Assembly (NCBI RefSeq): GCF_000423225.1
Contig: NZ_AUHO01000006.1
Location: 868,001-932,000, forward strand
Source of the DNA: Kaistia adipata DSM 17808
GTDB lineage: Bacteria; Pseudomonadota; Alphaproteobacteria; Rhizobiales; Kaistiaceae
DNA length: 64,000 bases
Direction of reading: 5' to 3'
The position numbers and the translations under genes were made by a program. The notes beneath the pieces are model-generated. The model ran no database searches and had not been told where the DNA came from. It saw only the letters and a list, made by a program, of their open reading frames with translations. This document shows positions 18,506 to 27,788 of this stretch, one piece after another. Every line of letters begins with the position of its first letter. Positions within the stretch are counted from its first letter, which is position 1.

Positions 18506-19270
18506 ATGACAGGAGAAATGGGCGTTGCGCTGGTGACTGGCGGCGCGCGGCGAATCGGACGCGCGATCGTCGAGGATCTCGCCGCGCATGGCTTCGCGGT
18601 CGCCATCCATTGTCGCCATTCGGTGGGCGACGCCGACGAACTCGCCGCCCACATCAATGCGCAGGGCGGCCGCGCCTCGGTCGTCACCGCCGATCTCGCT
18701 GACCTCGACGCCGCCCGCGCCCTGCCCGGCATGGCGGCTGCCGCGCTCGGCCCGCTGACGCTCCTCGTCAACAACGCCTCGATCTTCGAGGCCGATGGGA
18801 TTGGCGACCTCGACGCGGAACGCTTCCAGCGGCAACTGGCCGTCAACCTCGCCGCGCCCGTCATCCTGGCCGACGCCTTTGCCGCGCAGCTTCCGCCCGA
18901 CCGCGAGGGCCTGATCGTCAACATGGTTGACCAGCGCGCCTGGAAAACCACGCCGCATTTCCTATCTTACCAATTGTCGAAGTCGGGCCTGCTGACGGCG
19001 ACCCGGACGCTTGCCCAAGCGCTTGCGCCACGCATCCGGGTCAATGCGATCGGACCCGGCCCGACGCTCCCCTCGCCGCGCCAGGATCCGGCGGAGTTCC
19101 AGAAGCAGGCGGAAGCGGTCCTCCTGAAGCATGGACCGGAGCTCGGCGAGTTCGGCCGTACGATCCGCTATCTCCATGAGACGCGCTCGATCACCGGCCA
19201 GATGATCGCGCTCGATGGCGGTCAGCATCTTGCGTGGGAAACGCCCGACGTCGTAGGCATCAACGAGTGA
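18506..19270 (+). CDS. FolM/pteridine-reductase-type short-chain reductase
   Basis: This 254-residue SDR probably reduces dihydrofolate or dihydromonapterin with NADPH. The nucleotide loop is [10 protein letters not shown], with the RIG signature of pteridine reductases, and NNAS is present. The catalytic residues read D142, Y155 and K159 in [22 protein letters not shown]. The aspartate-tyrosine spacing of 13 is as in pteridine reductase PTR1 (D181/Y194/K198), where Asp replaces the usual SDR serine. The stop overlaps the uvrC GTG start (GTGA). ATG at 18506 is preferred; a GTG three bases earlier and an ATG at 18518 are alternatives. Confidence 0.8.
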   Translation: MTGEMGVALVTGGARRIGRAIVEDLAAHGFAVAIHCRHSVGDADELAAHINAQGGRASVVTADLADLDAARALPGMAAAALGPLTLLVNNASIFEADGIGDLDAERFQRQLAVNLAAPVILADAFAAQLPPDREGLIVNMVDQRAWKTTPHFLSYQLSKSGLLTATRTLAQALAPRIRVNAIGPGPTLPSPRQDPAEFQKQAEAVLLKHGPELGEFGRTIRYLHETRSITGQMIALDGGQHLAWETPDVVGINE

Positions 19271-21258
19271 GCACCACCCCAATTTCCGACAACGGCACGC
19301 CCGAGACGACTGCGGCCGGCGAAGCAGCGGACGAGATCGTGGCCGAGGCCGAAACCGCCTTCGAGGCCGGTGGCGAGCTCGTGCCGCGCGGCCAGGGCGC
19401 CCAGGTCATTGCCGATTTCGTCAAGCGCCTGCCGAACGCGCCGGGCGTCTACCGCATGTTCGACCGCAACGGCAACGTGCTCTATGTCGGCAAGGCGCGG
19501 AACCTGAAGAAGCGCGTCACCAGCTATACGCGCATCGGCCTGCAGTCGAACCGCATCATCCGGATGATCCAGCAGACGGCGACGATGGAGTTCGTCACGA
19601 CGCGGACCGAGACGGAAGCGCTGCTGCTGGAAGCGAATCTGATCAAGCGCTTGCGACCGCGCTTCAATGTGCTGCTTCGGGACGACAAGTCGTTCCCCTA
19701 CATCCTGATCACCGACCACGAGGCGCCGCAGCTGGTGAAGCATCGGGGCGCGCGTAGCCGCAAGGGCGACTATTATGGCCCCTTCGCCTCGGCCGGCGCC
19801 GTCGGCAGCACGATGAACGCGATGCAGCGCGCCTTTCTGATCCGCACCTGCACCGACAGCGTCTATGAGAGCCGCACGCGGCCCTGCCTCTTGTTCCAGA
19901 TCAAGCGCTGCGCCGCCCCCTGCACCGGCGAGATCGCGCTCGACGACTATGCCGAGCTCGTGCGCGAGGCAAAGGGCTTCCTGACCGGCAAGTCGTCAGC
20001 GATCAAGAAGGACCTCGCACGCGCCATGGAGGCGGCCAGCGCGGATCTCGATTTCGAGCGCGCCGCCATCTATCGCGATCGCATCGCCGCGCTCTCGCAT
20101 GTCCAGTCGCACCAGGGCATCAATCCGCAATCCGTCGACGAGGCCGACGTGCTCGCCGTCCACCAGGAGGGCGGCCAGAGCTGCGTGCAGGTGTTCTTCT
20201 TCCGCACCGGCCAGAACTGGGGCAACCACGCCTTCTATCCGCGCGCCGACAAGAGCCTCGACGCCGCCGAGGTGCTGGGCGCCTTCCTGGCGCAGTTCTA
20301 CGAGGACAAGCCCTGCCCGCGCCTGATCCTGCTCAGCCACGAGGTGGAGGAGATGGATCTGATCGCCGAGGCGCTCACAGAGCATGCCGGACACAGGGTC
20401 GAGATCGCCGTGCCGAAGCGCGGCGAGAAGAAGGACCTGGTCGACCACGCGCTGCTCAACGCGCGCGAGGCGCTCGGCCGCAACCTCGCCGAGACCGCGA
20501 GCCAGGCGCGCCTGCTCGACGGCGTCGGCGAGACCTTCGGGCTCGAGGGGCCGCCGCGCCGGATCGAGGTCTACGACAACAGCCACATCATGGGCACCAA
20601 CGCCGTCGGCGGCATGATCGTCGCCGGGCCGAACGGCTTCGTGAAGAACCAGTACCGCAAGTTCAACATCCGTTCGGAAGAGATCACGCCGGGCGACGAT
20701 TTCGGCATGATGAAGGAAGTGCTGACGCGGCGCTTCTCGCGGCTGGTCAAGGAACACGGCTCGCGCGCCGAAGCGCCGCGCGACGAGGAGGGCTTCGGCC
20801 CCTGGCCGGACCTCGTCTTCATCGACGGCGGCCAGGGCCAGCTCTCGGCAGCACGCGAGATCATCGACGGGCTGGGGCTGACCGACCAGGTGCCGCTGGT
20901 CGGCATCGCCAAGGGGCCCGACCGCGACGCCGGCCGCGAGAAGTTCTTCATTCCCGGCCGCGAGGGCTTCATGCTGCAGCCGCGCGACCCGGTGCTCTAT
21001 TTCGTCCAGCGCCTGCGCGACGAGGCGCACCGCTTCGCCATCGGCACCCACCGCGCCAAGCGCAAGGCGGCGCTGACCAAGAGCCCGCTCGACGAGATCG
21101 ACGGCATCGGCCCGACGCGCAAGCGCGCCCTGCTCGCCCATTTCGGCACGGCCAAGGCGGTCGGCCGGGCGAGCGTGCCGGACTTGATGGGCGTGCCCGG
21201 CATCTCCGAGCAGACAGCGCGCACGATCTACGATTTCTTCCATGAGATCGGCGACTGA
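19267..21258 (+). CDS. uvrC: Excinuclease ABC subunit C
   Basis: UvrC makes the two incisions in nucleotide excision repair with UvrA and UvrB. Domains in order: an acidic N-terminal tail, the GIY-YIG nuclease ([26 protein letters not shown]), a cysteine cluster [13 protein letters not shown], the UVR motif ([16 protein letters not shown]), the RNase-H-like nuclease ([21 protein letters not shown], then [12 protein letters not shown]), and C-terminal helix-hairpin-helix repeats ([20 protein letters not shown]). The 663-residue length is normal. The start is the GTG overlapping the stop of the SDR gene. In many relatives pgsA follows directly; here it lies 6.5 kb further on. Confidence 0.97.
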   Translation: MSTTPISDNGTPETTAAGEAADEIVAEAETAFEAGGELVPRGQGAQVIADFVKRLPNAPGVYRMFDRNGNVLYVGKARNLKKRVTSYTRIGLQSNRIIRMIQQTATMEFVTTRTETEALLLEANLIKRLRPRFNVLLRDDKSFPYILITDHEAPQLVKHRGARSRKGDYYGPFASAGAVGSTMNAMQRAFLIRTCTDSVYESRTRPCLLFQIKRCAAPCTGEIALDDYAELVREAKGFLTGKSSAIKKDLARAMEAASADLDFERAAIYRDRIAALSHVQSHQGINPQSVDEADVLAVHQEGGQSCVQVFFFRTGQNWGNHAFYPRADKSLDAAEVLGAFLAQFYEDKPCPRLILLSHEVEEMDLIAEALTEHAGHRVEIAVPKRGEKKDLVDHALLNAREALGRNLAETASQARLLDGVGETFGLEGPPRRIEVYDNSHIMGTNAVGGMIVAGPNGFVKNQYRKFNIRSEEITPGDDFGMMKEVLTRRFSRLVKEHGSRAEAPRDEEGFGPWPDLVFIDGGQGQLSAAREIIDGLGLTDQVPLVGIAKGPDRDAGREKFFIPGREGFMLQPRDPVLYFVQRLRDEAHRFAIGTHRAKRKAALTKSPLDEIDGIGPTRKRALLAHFGTAKAVGRASVPDLMGVPGISEQTARTIYDFFHEIGD

Positions 21259-21295
21259 GGCGAGCGGCCGGCCTTGACGGGTGTGGCGGAGCAAA

Positions 21296-21820
21296 CTACC
21301 GAACCGCGCGGCGCCAATAGGACAACGCCACGGGGCCGAAGCGATCGCCGGCTTCGGCATGCAGCGCCTCGAGCGCCGCCAGAAAGGCGTGGGCCTCGTC
21401 CTTCAGACCGAGGAGCGTCAGGGCGCGCAGGATGCGGCTGATGCGCAGCAGGTTGTGATTGCCGGGCCGGAGCCAGTTCCGTGCTTTCTGTGAGAACTCA
21501 GCCGTGCGGACGATCTCCAGGCGCCCCTCGTTCCTCCGCTCGGCGAAGCCATAGAAGGCCAGCAACCGCGTGAAGGCGGCATGCAGCGAGGCATGGAGCT
21601 CGGCGCGCTGCCGGAAGGCCGCGATGTCCGCTGGCGTCAGGACCGGCGCATCGGGATTGAAGGCGCTGCGCTCCGGGAGCGGGAACAGCCACTGGATATA
21701 GTCGTGCACCCGCTCGAGATCGGCGTCGTCCCAACCAAGGATGTCGCCGATCCGGCGGCCGTCGCTGTCGGTCGCCACCCCGGAATGGAACCGGACCAGC
21801 GCGGAATCGTCGGCGCTCAT
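21296..21820 (-). CDS. Opioid-growth-factor-receptor-related protein (OGFr domain)
   Basis: This 174-residue protein matches the conserved region of the animal opioid growth factor receptor: DLERVHDYIQWLFPLPERSAFNPDAPVLT near residue 35, LLAFYGF, then NWLRPGNHNLLRISRILRALTLLGL. No signal peptide or membrane span is seen. Bacterial members are scattered and have no known function. It sits in the accessory block after uvrC, on the opposite strand, upstream of nothing obviously related; the next minus-strand gene upstream is the VOC gene. Base composition is like its neighbours. The domain call is strong; the function is unknown. Confidence 0.85.
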   Translation of the reverse strand: MSADDSALVRFHSGVATDSDGRRIGDILGWDDADLERVHDYIQWLFPLPERSAFNPDAPVLTPADIAAFRQRAELHASLHAAFTRLLAFYGFAERRNEGRLEIVRTAEFSQKARNWLRPGNHNLLRISRILRALTLLGLKDEAHAFLAALEALHAEAGDRFGPVALSYWRRAVR

Positions 21821-21864
21821 GGGCCACCTCCCGGCCCTGCCGGTGCCCGCAGCGTGTTTCCCAT

Positions 21865-22308
21865 TCAGATCCCCTGCCCCGTGCCGCCCTCCGCCTCGAC
21901 GGCGCGGGCAGTCTTTTCGCCATACTTCATGCCTTCGAGCTTCAGCCCGTCCGGATCCAGGAAGAACACCGCATAGTAGTCGTCGTAATACTCGTCGGCG
22001 GGATCGACGATCTCGACGCCCTCCCGCTTCAGGAACGCCTCCAGATCATCGACATCCTTCCGGCTTCGCAGCTCGAAGGCATAGTGATGAAAGCCGATGT
22101 CGCCGATGCGGTATTTGTGCTTCTTCCCCTCCGCGTCGGCCTCGCCGATCCAGAAGCGCGTCTTTCCGTTGGTCCAGCCGATCGCGTCGCCATAGTCACC
22201 CAGAACCTCGAAACCGAGGAAGGTGAAGAGCCGATCATAGAAGGCCTTCGACCGCTGCAGATCGCCGACACGAATAACGAGATGGTCGATCCCGACGACG
22301 CGCACCAT
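21865..22308 (-). CDS. VOC (glyoxalase/dioxygenase) family protein
   Basis: This 147-residue vicinal-oxygen-chelate protein has paired beta-alpha-beta-beta-beta modules: GIDHLVIRVGDLQRSKAFYDRLFTFLGFEVLG and GFHHYAFELRSRKDVDDLEAFLKREGVEIVD, ending YYAVFFLDPDGLKLEGMKYGE. The His in the first strand, His in the second module and Glu in KLEGM are the likely metal ligands. The substrate is unknown. It precedes the OGFr-related gene by 44 bases on the same strand, so the two may be co-transcribed. Confidence 0.82.
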   Translation of the reverse strand: MVRVVGIDHLVIRVGDLQRSKAFYDRLFTFLGFEVLGDYGDAIGWTNGKTRFWIGEADAEGKKHKYRIGDIGFHHYAFELRSRKDVDDLEAFLKREGVEIVDPADEYYDDYYAVFFLDPDGLKLEGMKYGEKTARAVEAEGGTGQGI

Positions 22309-22611
22309 GGCATGAAGCTCCTCTCAGCTGCTGGAGAGCATCCAGGAACAATTCGTTCGCCTCCGGCTCGTTCCTCCGGCCCGATCGAAATCGCAACGGC
22401 TCTCTCCTGCCATATACCTCCAAACGTCGAACTAATACGGATCCAGTAACATATTTTCTCCTTATCTCTAGCGATTTCCCCATGAACAGGCGAAAGACAA
22501 GATCGCGTTCAAACCTAATTTACTCGACGGCATGTTGCCGAACGACATAGTTACAACCTGCAGAAAACCTCACCCATGGGCCGCCGATGGCGGAGAAAGC
22601 AGGCCAGGCTG
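22309..22611. other. Divergent intergenic region, VOC / DUF1254 genes
   Basis: These 303 bases hold no credible gene. The middle (about 22420-22560) is clearly AT-richer than the surroundings and presumably contains divergent promoters. I see no strong palindrome or terminator. Confidence 0.5.
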
Positions 22612-24066
22612 ATGCGTACTCATTGGATCGCTGCGAGTTTGGGGGTTGCGCTGGCAGCCGCGGCTTCGCTCCCGTCCCAAGCAGAAACGCCCCTGACGAA
22701 GGAGCAGGCGCACGCCATCGGCGTCAGCGCCTATCTCTATTTCTATCCCCTGCTGACCATGGACGTGACCCGGCAGCAGAGCACGAATATCGAGGCTGGC
22801 AAGGAACTCGGCCGCGGCCCGACGAACATGTTCATCAACATTCCGGAATTCCCGCCAGCCGACTTCAAGGGCGTGGTCCGGCCGAACTTCGACACGCTCT
22901 ATTCGAGCGGCTGGCTCGACATGACCAAGGAACCGGTGGTCGTCTCCAGCCCCGACACGAAGGGGCGCTATTTCCTGCTGCCCATGCTCGACATGTGGAC
23001 AGACGTGTTCGCCTCGCCGGGCTGGCGCACGACCGGGACGGCGGCGGCCCACTACCTGATCACGCCGCCCGGCTGGCGCCCGGACCTCCGGGATCGCTGG
23101 CGCGAGGCGTTCAAGCTGCCCGAGGGCACAAGCCGGATCGAGGCGCCGACTCCCTATGTCTGGATCATTGGCCGCACCAAGACCGACGGCCCCACCGACT
23201 ATGACGCCGTGCACAAGGTGCAAGCCGGCTACAAGATCGTCCCGCTCTCCGAATGGGGCAAGAACGCCAAGCCGCCGGCCGCGAAGATCGATCCGTCGAT
23301 CGACATGAAGACGCCACCCAAGACAATCGTCGACACCATGCCGGCGGACACCTATTTCGCCAAGGCGGCCGAACTGCTGAAGCTGCATCCGCCGCACATC
23401 ACCGACCAGCCGATGATCGCCGACCTCGCCAAGATCGGCATCGTTCCCGGCCGCGACTTCGACTTCGCCAAGCAGCCGCCGGAGGTTCGGGCGGGACTGA
23501 AGGACGCCGCCGTCGACGCGCAGAAGCTGATGGCCTGGAAGGTGAAAACGCTGGCCGACGTCGTGAATGGCTGGTCGATGAACACCAGCACGATGGGGGT
23601 CTACGGCAACTATTATCTGAAGCGCGCCATGGTCGCCCAGCTCGGTCTCGGCGCCAACCTGCCGGAGGACGCCATCTACCCGCTCAATCTGGGCGATTCG
23701 GAAGGACGTCCGCTCGACGGAGCCAATGACTATGTCCTGCATTTCGACGCCAACCAGCTGCCACCGGTCGACGCCTTCTGGTCGATCACGCTGTACGATC
23801 CGCAGGGCTTCCAGGTCGCCAACCCGCTCAACCGCTTCGCGGTGTCGAGCTGGATGCCCTTCGCCAAGAACGCCGATGGCTCGCTGGACCTCTATTTCCA
23901 GAACGCGAGCCCCGGCGCCGACAAGGAGGCGAACTGGCTGCCGGCCCCCAAGGGACCGTTCAACCTGACCATGCGCCTCTACGCGCCGCAGAGCGCCGCC
24001 CTGACGGGCCGCTGGGGCCCGCCCGCCGTCACCCGCGCGGAAATGCCGGCGACGCTGCCGCAATAG
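22612..24066 (+). CDS. Secreted DUF1254/DUF1214 protein
   Basis: This is a 484-residue exported protein. The signal peptide is residues 1-26 (WIAASLGVALAAAASLPSQAE). The N-terminal half is DUF1254 (AYLYFYPLLTMDVTRQQSTN, RPNFDTLYSSGWLDMTKEPVVVSSPD, YFLLPMLDMWTDVFASPG). The C-terminal half is DUF1214 (GLGANLPEDAIYPLN, ANDYVLHFDANQLPPVDAFWSITLYD). Such proteins are common in soil bacteria and have no settled biochemical role. The ATG at 22612 is chosen because the signal peptide starts there. A 8-bp stem hairpin follows the stop. Confidence 0.87.
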   Translation: MRTHWIAASLGVALAAAASLPSQAETPLTKEQAHAIGVSAYLYFYPLLTMDVTRQQSTNIEAGKELGRGPTNMFINIPEFPPADFKGVVRPNFDTLYSSGWLDMTKEPVVVSSPDTKGRYFLLPMLDMWTDVFASPGWRTTGTAAAHYLITPPGWRPDLRDRWREAFKLPEGTSRIEAPTPYVWIIGRTKTDGPTDYDAVHKVQAGYKIVPLSEWGKNAKPPAAKIDPSIDMKTPPKTIVDTMPADTYFAKAAELLKLHPPHITDQPMIADLAKIGIVPGRDFDFAKQPPEVRAGLKDAAVDAQKLMAWKVKTLADVVNGWSMNTSTMGVYGNYYLKRAMVAQLGLGANLPEDAIYPLNLGDSEGRPLDGANDYVLHFDANQLPPVDAFWSITLYDPQGFQVANPLNRFAVSSWMPFAKNADGSLDLYFQNASPGADKEANWLPAPKGPFNLTMRLYAPQSAALTGRWGPPAVTRAEMPATLPQ

Positions 24067-24079
24067 CCAGGCTTGGCAC

Positions 24080-24105
24080 GGAGGCGCGCCTTCCGGGGCG
24101 CCTCC
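24080..24105. terminator. Hairpin between convergent DUF1254 and HAD genes
   Basis: GGAGGCGC and GCGCCTCC form an 8-bp stem with a 10-base loop between the stop at 24066 and the convergent stop at 24114. No T-tract is present, so strength is uncertain. Confidence 0.5.
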
Positions 24106-24113
24106 CTGCTGCC

Positions 24114-24824
24114 CTATCCGAGCTTGCCGAGCAGCGGCAGCAATTCGCCGAGATGCGGCAGCTCGCGAAAGCGCGGGGCCCCGACCGGCGCCTCGGCATG
24201 CTCGAACGACCAAGTCAGGTCGTGCGGCACGTAGACGGCCCAACTGCCGGCTTCGATCGCCGGCACGATGTCCGACTTCAGCGAGTTGCCGACCATCATG
24301 CTGTGGGCCGGTCCGTCGGCGTGACGGCTGAAGATCCGCTGGTAGGTGGCGGCATTCTTGTCGCTGACGATCTCGACCGCGTCGAAGAGATCACCGAGCC
24401 CGGAGGCCGCGAGCTTGCGTTCCTGGTCGAAGAGATCGCCCTTGGTGATCATGATCAGGCGGAAATTGCCGGCAAGCTGCTCCAGCGTCTCGCGCACATG
24501 CGGCAGTGTCTCGACCGGATGCACCAGCATATCGCGGCCGGCGGCGAGGATCTCGTTGATGGCGGAGGACGGGATGCGCCCCTCGGTCAGCTCGATCGCC
24601 GTCTCGACCATCGACAGGGTGAAGCCCTTGATGCCGAAGCCGTAGAGCTTGAGGTTCCGTCGCTCGGCCTCGTTCAGCCGGCTGGCGATCAGCGCGCGAT
24701 CGGCGTGCTCCGCCAGGAGGTCGATGAAACGCTGCTCGGTCAGCCGATAGAACTGCTCGTTCTGCCAGAGCGTATCGTCGGCGTCGAAGCCGATGGCGGT
24801 GAGGTTTGAGCTCAAAAACGACAT
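24114..24824 (-). CDS. HAD superfamily hydrolase
   Basis: This 236-residue haloacid-dehalogenase-type phosphatase has motif I GFDADDTLW, motif II as MITKG, motif III lysine in KNAATYQRIF, and motif IV as MVGNSLKSDIVPAIEAGSWAVYVPH. An all-alpha cap lies between motifs I and II. The substrate is not predictable. ATG at 24824 gives MSFLSSNLTAIGFDADDTL; an earlier in-frame start adds six residues. The Tim44-like gene lies upstream on the same strand but is separated by a good terminator. Confidence 0.87.
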   Translation of the reverse strand: MSFLSSNLTAIGFDADDTLWQNEQFYRLTEQRFIDLLAEHADRALIASRLNEAERRNLKLYGFGIKGFTLSMVETAIELTEGRIPSSAINEILAAGRDMLVHPVETLPHVRETLEQLAGNFRLIMITKGDLFDQERKLAASGLGDLFDAVEIVSDKNAATYQRIFSRHADGPAHSMMVGNSLKSDIVPAIEAGSWAVYVPHDLTWSFEHAEAPVGAPRFRELPHLGELLPLLGKLG

Positions 24825-24857
24825 GGATCGACCCATTGGCAACCCGTCAAAAGAAAA

Positions 24858-24888
24858 TGGCGGGCCCGGAGACTAACCGGACCCGCCA
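24858..24888 (-). terminator. Rho-independent terminator of the Tim44-like gene
   Basis: The arms GGCGGG/CCCGCC and CCGG/CCGG form a nearly perfect stem. On the minus strand it is followed by TTTTCTTTT. It lies 38 bases past the stop of the Tim44-like gene. Confidence 0.8.
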
Positions 24889-24926
24889 CACATTTCCACG
24901 CGATCGCAAGAGCGATCAGGATTCGA

Positions 24927-25952
24927 TCAGATCTCCTGGATCGCGGAGAGCTTCCAGAGACCGCCATCCTTGCGGGCGAAGGTCCACAGTTCTGTCGTCT
25001 CGGTCAGCGCATCGGCATCGCCCGAGAGAACCGCGCCGCTCGCCCGGTCGCGCATCACGTCGCGGCTCTCATAGCGCATGGCGACGGTAGCATAGTCCGT
25101 GTCGCCCTCGTTCCAGGCCTCGGCGAGATCGCCCTGCAGCAGCGTCACGTCGGTGACGTCGTTGCGCTGGCCCTGGGTGGCGTTCTGGCTCAGTTCCTCG
25201 GAGAGATACGACATGATCTCCGGCGTCGTGCGCTCGCGCAGCGCCGAATAATCTTCGCGGCCGAAGGCGCCCTGAACCTCGGTGAGCAGACGCTGGAAGC
25301 TGTCGAGATCGTCCCCGGTGATGCCGACCTCGTCATTGGCGTTCATCGCATTGGCGGGGCGCGCCTTCGCGGCGCCGCCACCGAAGCCGCCGAGGCCAGC
25401 GCCCAAGCCGCCCAGATTGCCGAGACCACTGCGCGGTGCCGCCTGCGGCGGAGCCTGGGACGGCGCATCCGGGGTCATGCCGCGCGGCATGCCGGCCGGA
25501 CCGGCGCCAGCCGTCTGCGGCCGATTGCGGTTGGCGAAGAACCGGAAGAGGAACATCGCCGCGATCGCCAGCAGCGCGATCTGCAGGATGAAGCCGAGCG
25601 CGCCGGCCATGCCGCCGAGGCCGTTGCCCATGAGCATGCCGATCAAGCCGCCCATCATCAGGCCTCCAAGCATCGCGCCGCCGAAGCCACCGAGGAAGCC
25701 CGGACGCTTGGCCTGCGCGGCGGCCGGGGCCGCGGCATTGGTCGCCTGGCCCGGCTGCGTCATCGAGCGCTGCATGGGCTGCGCCGCGGACGGCGCCGTC
25801 GGTGTGGTCGGAGCGGACTGGAACGTCCGGCTGCCGCGGCTGCCGAAGCTGCCACCGCGCCGGGCATCGGCATCGTCGATCACAGCGAAGCTCATCGCCG
25901 TGGCGATTCCCAGGATCGCCAAGAATGCCGGTGTGCGCTTGCCGAGTGCCAT
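24927..25952 (-). CDS. Tim44-like domain membrane protein
   Basis: This 341-residue protein has an N-terminal hydrophobic export signal (FLAILGIATAMSFAVI), then a low-complexity Pro/Gln/Ala linker. A glycine/methionine-rich membrane segment follows (GGAMLGGLMMGGLIGMLMGNGLGG, then a helix up to ALLAIAAMFLFRFF), and then a second Gly-rich linker. The C-terminal ~150 residues are Tim44/MBA1-like (DLDSFQRLLTEVQGAFGREDYSALRERTTPEIMSYLSEEL, ending LWTFARKDGGLWKLSAIQEI). Bacterial relatives are associated with the inner membrane; the exact role here is unknown. The ATG at 25952 (MALGKRTPAF) is preferred; an ATG at 25973 is an alternative. Confidence 0.82.
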   Translation of the reverse strand: MALGKRTPAFLAILGIATAMSFAVIDDADARRGGSFGSRGSRTFQSAPTTPTAPSAAQPMQRSMTQPGQATNAAAPAAAQAKRPGFLGGFGGAMLGGLMMGGLIGMLMGNGLGGMAGALGFILQIALLAIAAMFLFRFFANRNRPQTAGAGPAGMPRGMTPDAPSQAPPQAAPRSGLGNLGGLGAGLGGFGGGAAKARPANAMNANDEVGITGDDLDSFQRLLTEVQGAFGREDYSALRERTTPEIMSYLSEELSQNATQGQRNDVTDVTLLQGDLAEAWNEGDTDYATVAMRYESRDVMRDRASGAVLSGDADALTETTELWTFARKDGGLWKLSAIQEI

Positions 25953-26095
25953 AGTCCGTCCGTCTCCCTGCATGAATCGGGTCCCTACGACCCGCGTCTG
26001 GCCGATATAGGAATCGTTCCGAGGAATTTGGAGGGGGCCCGCCGCATTTTCTCGAAGATTTGCGGCGGCGATCCGCCGTGCTATTGGCTCGCCGC

Positions 26096-26860
26096 ATGAC
26101 ATACAAGGTTGCCGCCCTCTACCAGTTCGCCGCCCTGCCCGATTACGAGGCCCTGCGCGCTCCGCTCTTCGAGATCTGCGAAGCGCTGGGGATCCGCGGC
26201 ACGCTGCTGCTCGCGCCGGAAGGCATCAACGGCACCGTCGCCGGAACCGACGAGGCGATCGACGCGCTGATCGAGGCGCTCACCACCGGCCCGCTCTTCG
26301 ACGGCCGGCTCGGTGATCTCGAACTCAAGTTCTCCACCGCCGTCGAAATGCCGTTCAAACGGCTCAAGGTGCGGCCGAAGAAGGAGATCGTCACCCTCGC
26401 CCAGCCTCAGGTCGACCCGACCCGGCAGGTCGGCACCTATGTCGCGGCGGAAGACTGGAACGCGCTGATCCGCGATCCCGACGTCATCGTCGTGGACACG
26501 CGCAACCGCTTCGAGGTGAAAATGGGGACGTTCGAGGGCGCGCTCGATCCCGAGACGCGGAAATTCTCGCAGTTCCCCGATTTCGTCAGCCGCTCGCTCG
26601 ATCCCGCGACCAACAAGAAGGTCGCCATGTTCTGCACCGGCGGCATACGCTGCGAAAAGGCGAGTTCCTACCTGCTGTCGCAGGGCTTCGCCGAGGTATT
26701 CCACCTGAAGGGCGGCATTCTCAAATATCTCGAGACGATCCCGCCCGAGGAAAGCCTGTGGCAGGGCGAATGCTTCGTCTTCGACGAGCGCGTCGCGCTC
26801 GGCCACGGTCTCGAGGAACGGGCCAAGACGACGAAGCGATCGGAGGACGACGCGGCCTGA
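26096..26860 (+). CDS. trhO: tRNA U34 hydroxylase TrhO (rhodanese-related, YceA/UPF0176)
   Basis: TrhO uses oxygen to form 5-hydroxyuridine at the wobble position of certain tRNAs. The 254-residue protein has the N-terminal domain [42 protein letters not shown] and a rhodanese domain with [21 protein letters not shown] and the catalytic loop [16 protein letters not shown]. The ATG at 26096 gives [16 protein letters not shown], the normal start. It is divergent from the Tim44-like gene and convergent with the DUF3297 gene. Confidence 0.93.
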   Translation: MTYKVAALYQFAALPDYEALRAPLFEICEALGIRGTLLLAPEGINGTVAGTDEAIDALIEALTTGPLFDGRLGDLELKFSTAVEMPFKRLKVRPKKEIVTLAQPQVDPTRQVGTYVAAEDWNALIRDPDVIVVDTRNRFEVKMGTFEGALDPETRKFSQFPDFVSRSLDPATNKKVAMFCTGGIRCEKASSYLLSQGFAEVFHLKGGILKYLETIPPEESLWQGECFVFDERVALGHGLEERAKTTKRSEDDAA

Positions 26861-26878
26861 GGCCGCGCCGCCTTGCGA

Positions 26879-27130
26879 CTACTCGGCGTCCTTGACGTCG
26901 TGCAGATAGGGCTCGACGACGCCCTTCAGCTTGATCGTCAGCGGATTGCCGAAGCGGTCGCGCGCCTTGCCGGCCGCGACGCGGACCCAGCCCTCGCTGA
27001 CGCAATATTCCTCGACATTCGTCTTCTCGATGCCGTTGAAGCGGATGCCGATGCCGCGCTCCAGCAGGGCCTCGTCATGGAAAGGGCTCTTCGGGTCGTT
27101 GGAAAGGCGATCGGGCAGCGTGTCGGTCAT
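26879..27130 (-). CDS. DUF3297 family small protein
   Basis: This 83-residue cytosolic protein matches DUF3297: MTDTLPDRLSNDPKSPFHDEALLERGIGIRFNG at the start and GWVRVAAGKARDRFGNPLTIKLKGVVEPYL at the end. It is found in many proteobacteria and has no known function. It lies downstream of dgkA on the same strand (80-base gap) and is convergent with trhO. Confidence 0.85.
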   Translation of the reverse strand: MTDTLPDRLSNDPKSPFHDEALLERGIGIRFNGIEKTNVEEYCVSEGWVRVAAGKARDRFGNPLTIKLKGVVEPYLHDVKDAE

Positions 27131-27210
27131 GGGTCGAACCTTCAGATCGGGTGCATTCGCCGGCACACATAGCGGGACGATCCCATCCTGCCAAGCGGCG
27201 CCCGTGCCGG

Positions 27211-27576
27211 TCACGAGCCGAGCAGGCTCGCCACCGTCAGCATCAGCACATAGAGCCCCGTCGCGATCAGCATGAACATCACGGCGGCCGAGCCGAGGTC
27301 CTTGGCCCGGCGCCCGAACTCCGACCGCTCCGGCGAAACCCGATTGACGATCTCCTCGACCGCCGTGTTCAGCGCCTCGACCGACAGCGTCGCGAAGGCG
27401 AGCATGAGGAAAACGCCGATCTCGGCCAGCGAACGGCCGAGAAAGAGAATCCAGGCGAGGGCGACGAGACCGGCGGCGAGCTCCATCCGGGCCGCCATCT
27501 CGCCCTTGAACAGGATCGCGACGCCCGAGGCCGACCAACGGCAGGCGCCGATGAAATGTTCGATCCAACCCCGCAT
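27211..27576 (-). CDS. dgkA: Diacylglycerol kinase
   Basis: DgkA is a three-helix inner-membrane enzyme that phosphorylates diacylglycerol to phosphatidic acid, recycling lipid released during glucan synthesis. The 121-residue product contains the conserved active-site segment EALNTAVEEIVNRVSPERSEFGRRAKDLGSAAVM. Three membrane helices are visible. The ATG at 27576 is chosen because GGGGGGGAAG lies directly upstream and the length then fits the family; longer readings extend into arginine-poor, non-homologous sequence. Confidence 0.92.
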   Translation of the reverse strand: MRGWIEHFIGACRWSASGVAILFKGEMAARMELAAGLVALAWILFLGRSLAEIGVFLMLAFATLSVEALNTAVEEIVNRVSPERSEFGRRAKDLGSAAVMFMLIATGLYVLMLTVASLLGS

Positions 27577-27788
27577 CTTCCCCCCCAAGCGCATGACCTT
27601 GGCGCAACCGGCCGCATACCATGGCGCAACCCCGTTTAGAATGGCTATCATGCCGTCGATTCCCGCGATGCCGGCCCGGCCTCGCAACGTCTTGTCATTT
27701 TCTCAAGCGAGTATGGTCGCACGCCTCGCCATGCCTTGGCAGGAACGGACCTGAATGCAATATGAGGGGTGAGGGTTCTAGGACTGAT

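Noticed and set aside
21296-21820. Eukaryotic contamination as source of the OGFr-related gene
   Set aside because: GC content, codon use and flanking genes are the same as the rest of the chromosome, and bacterial OGFr-related proteins are known.
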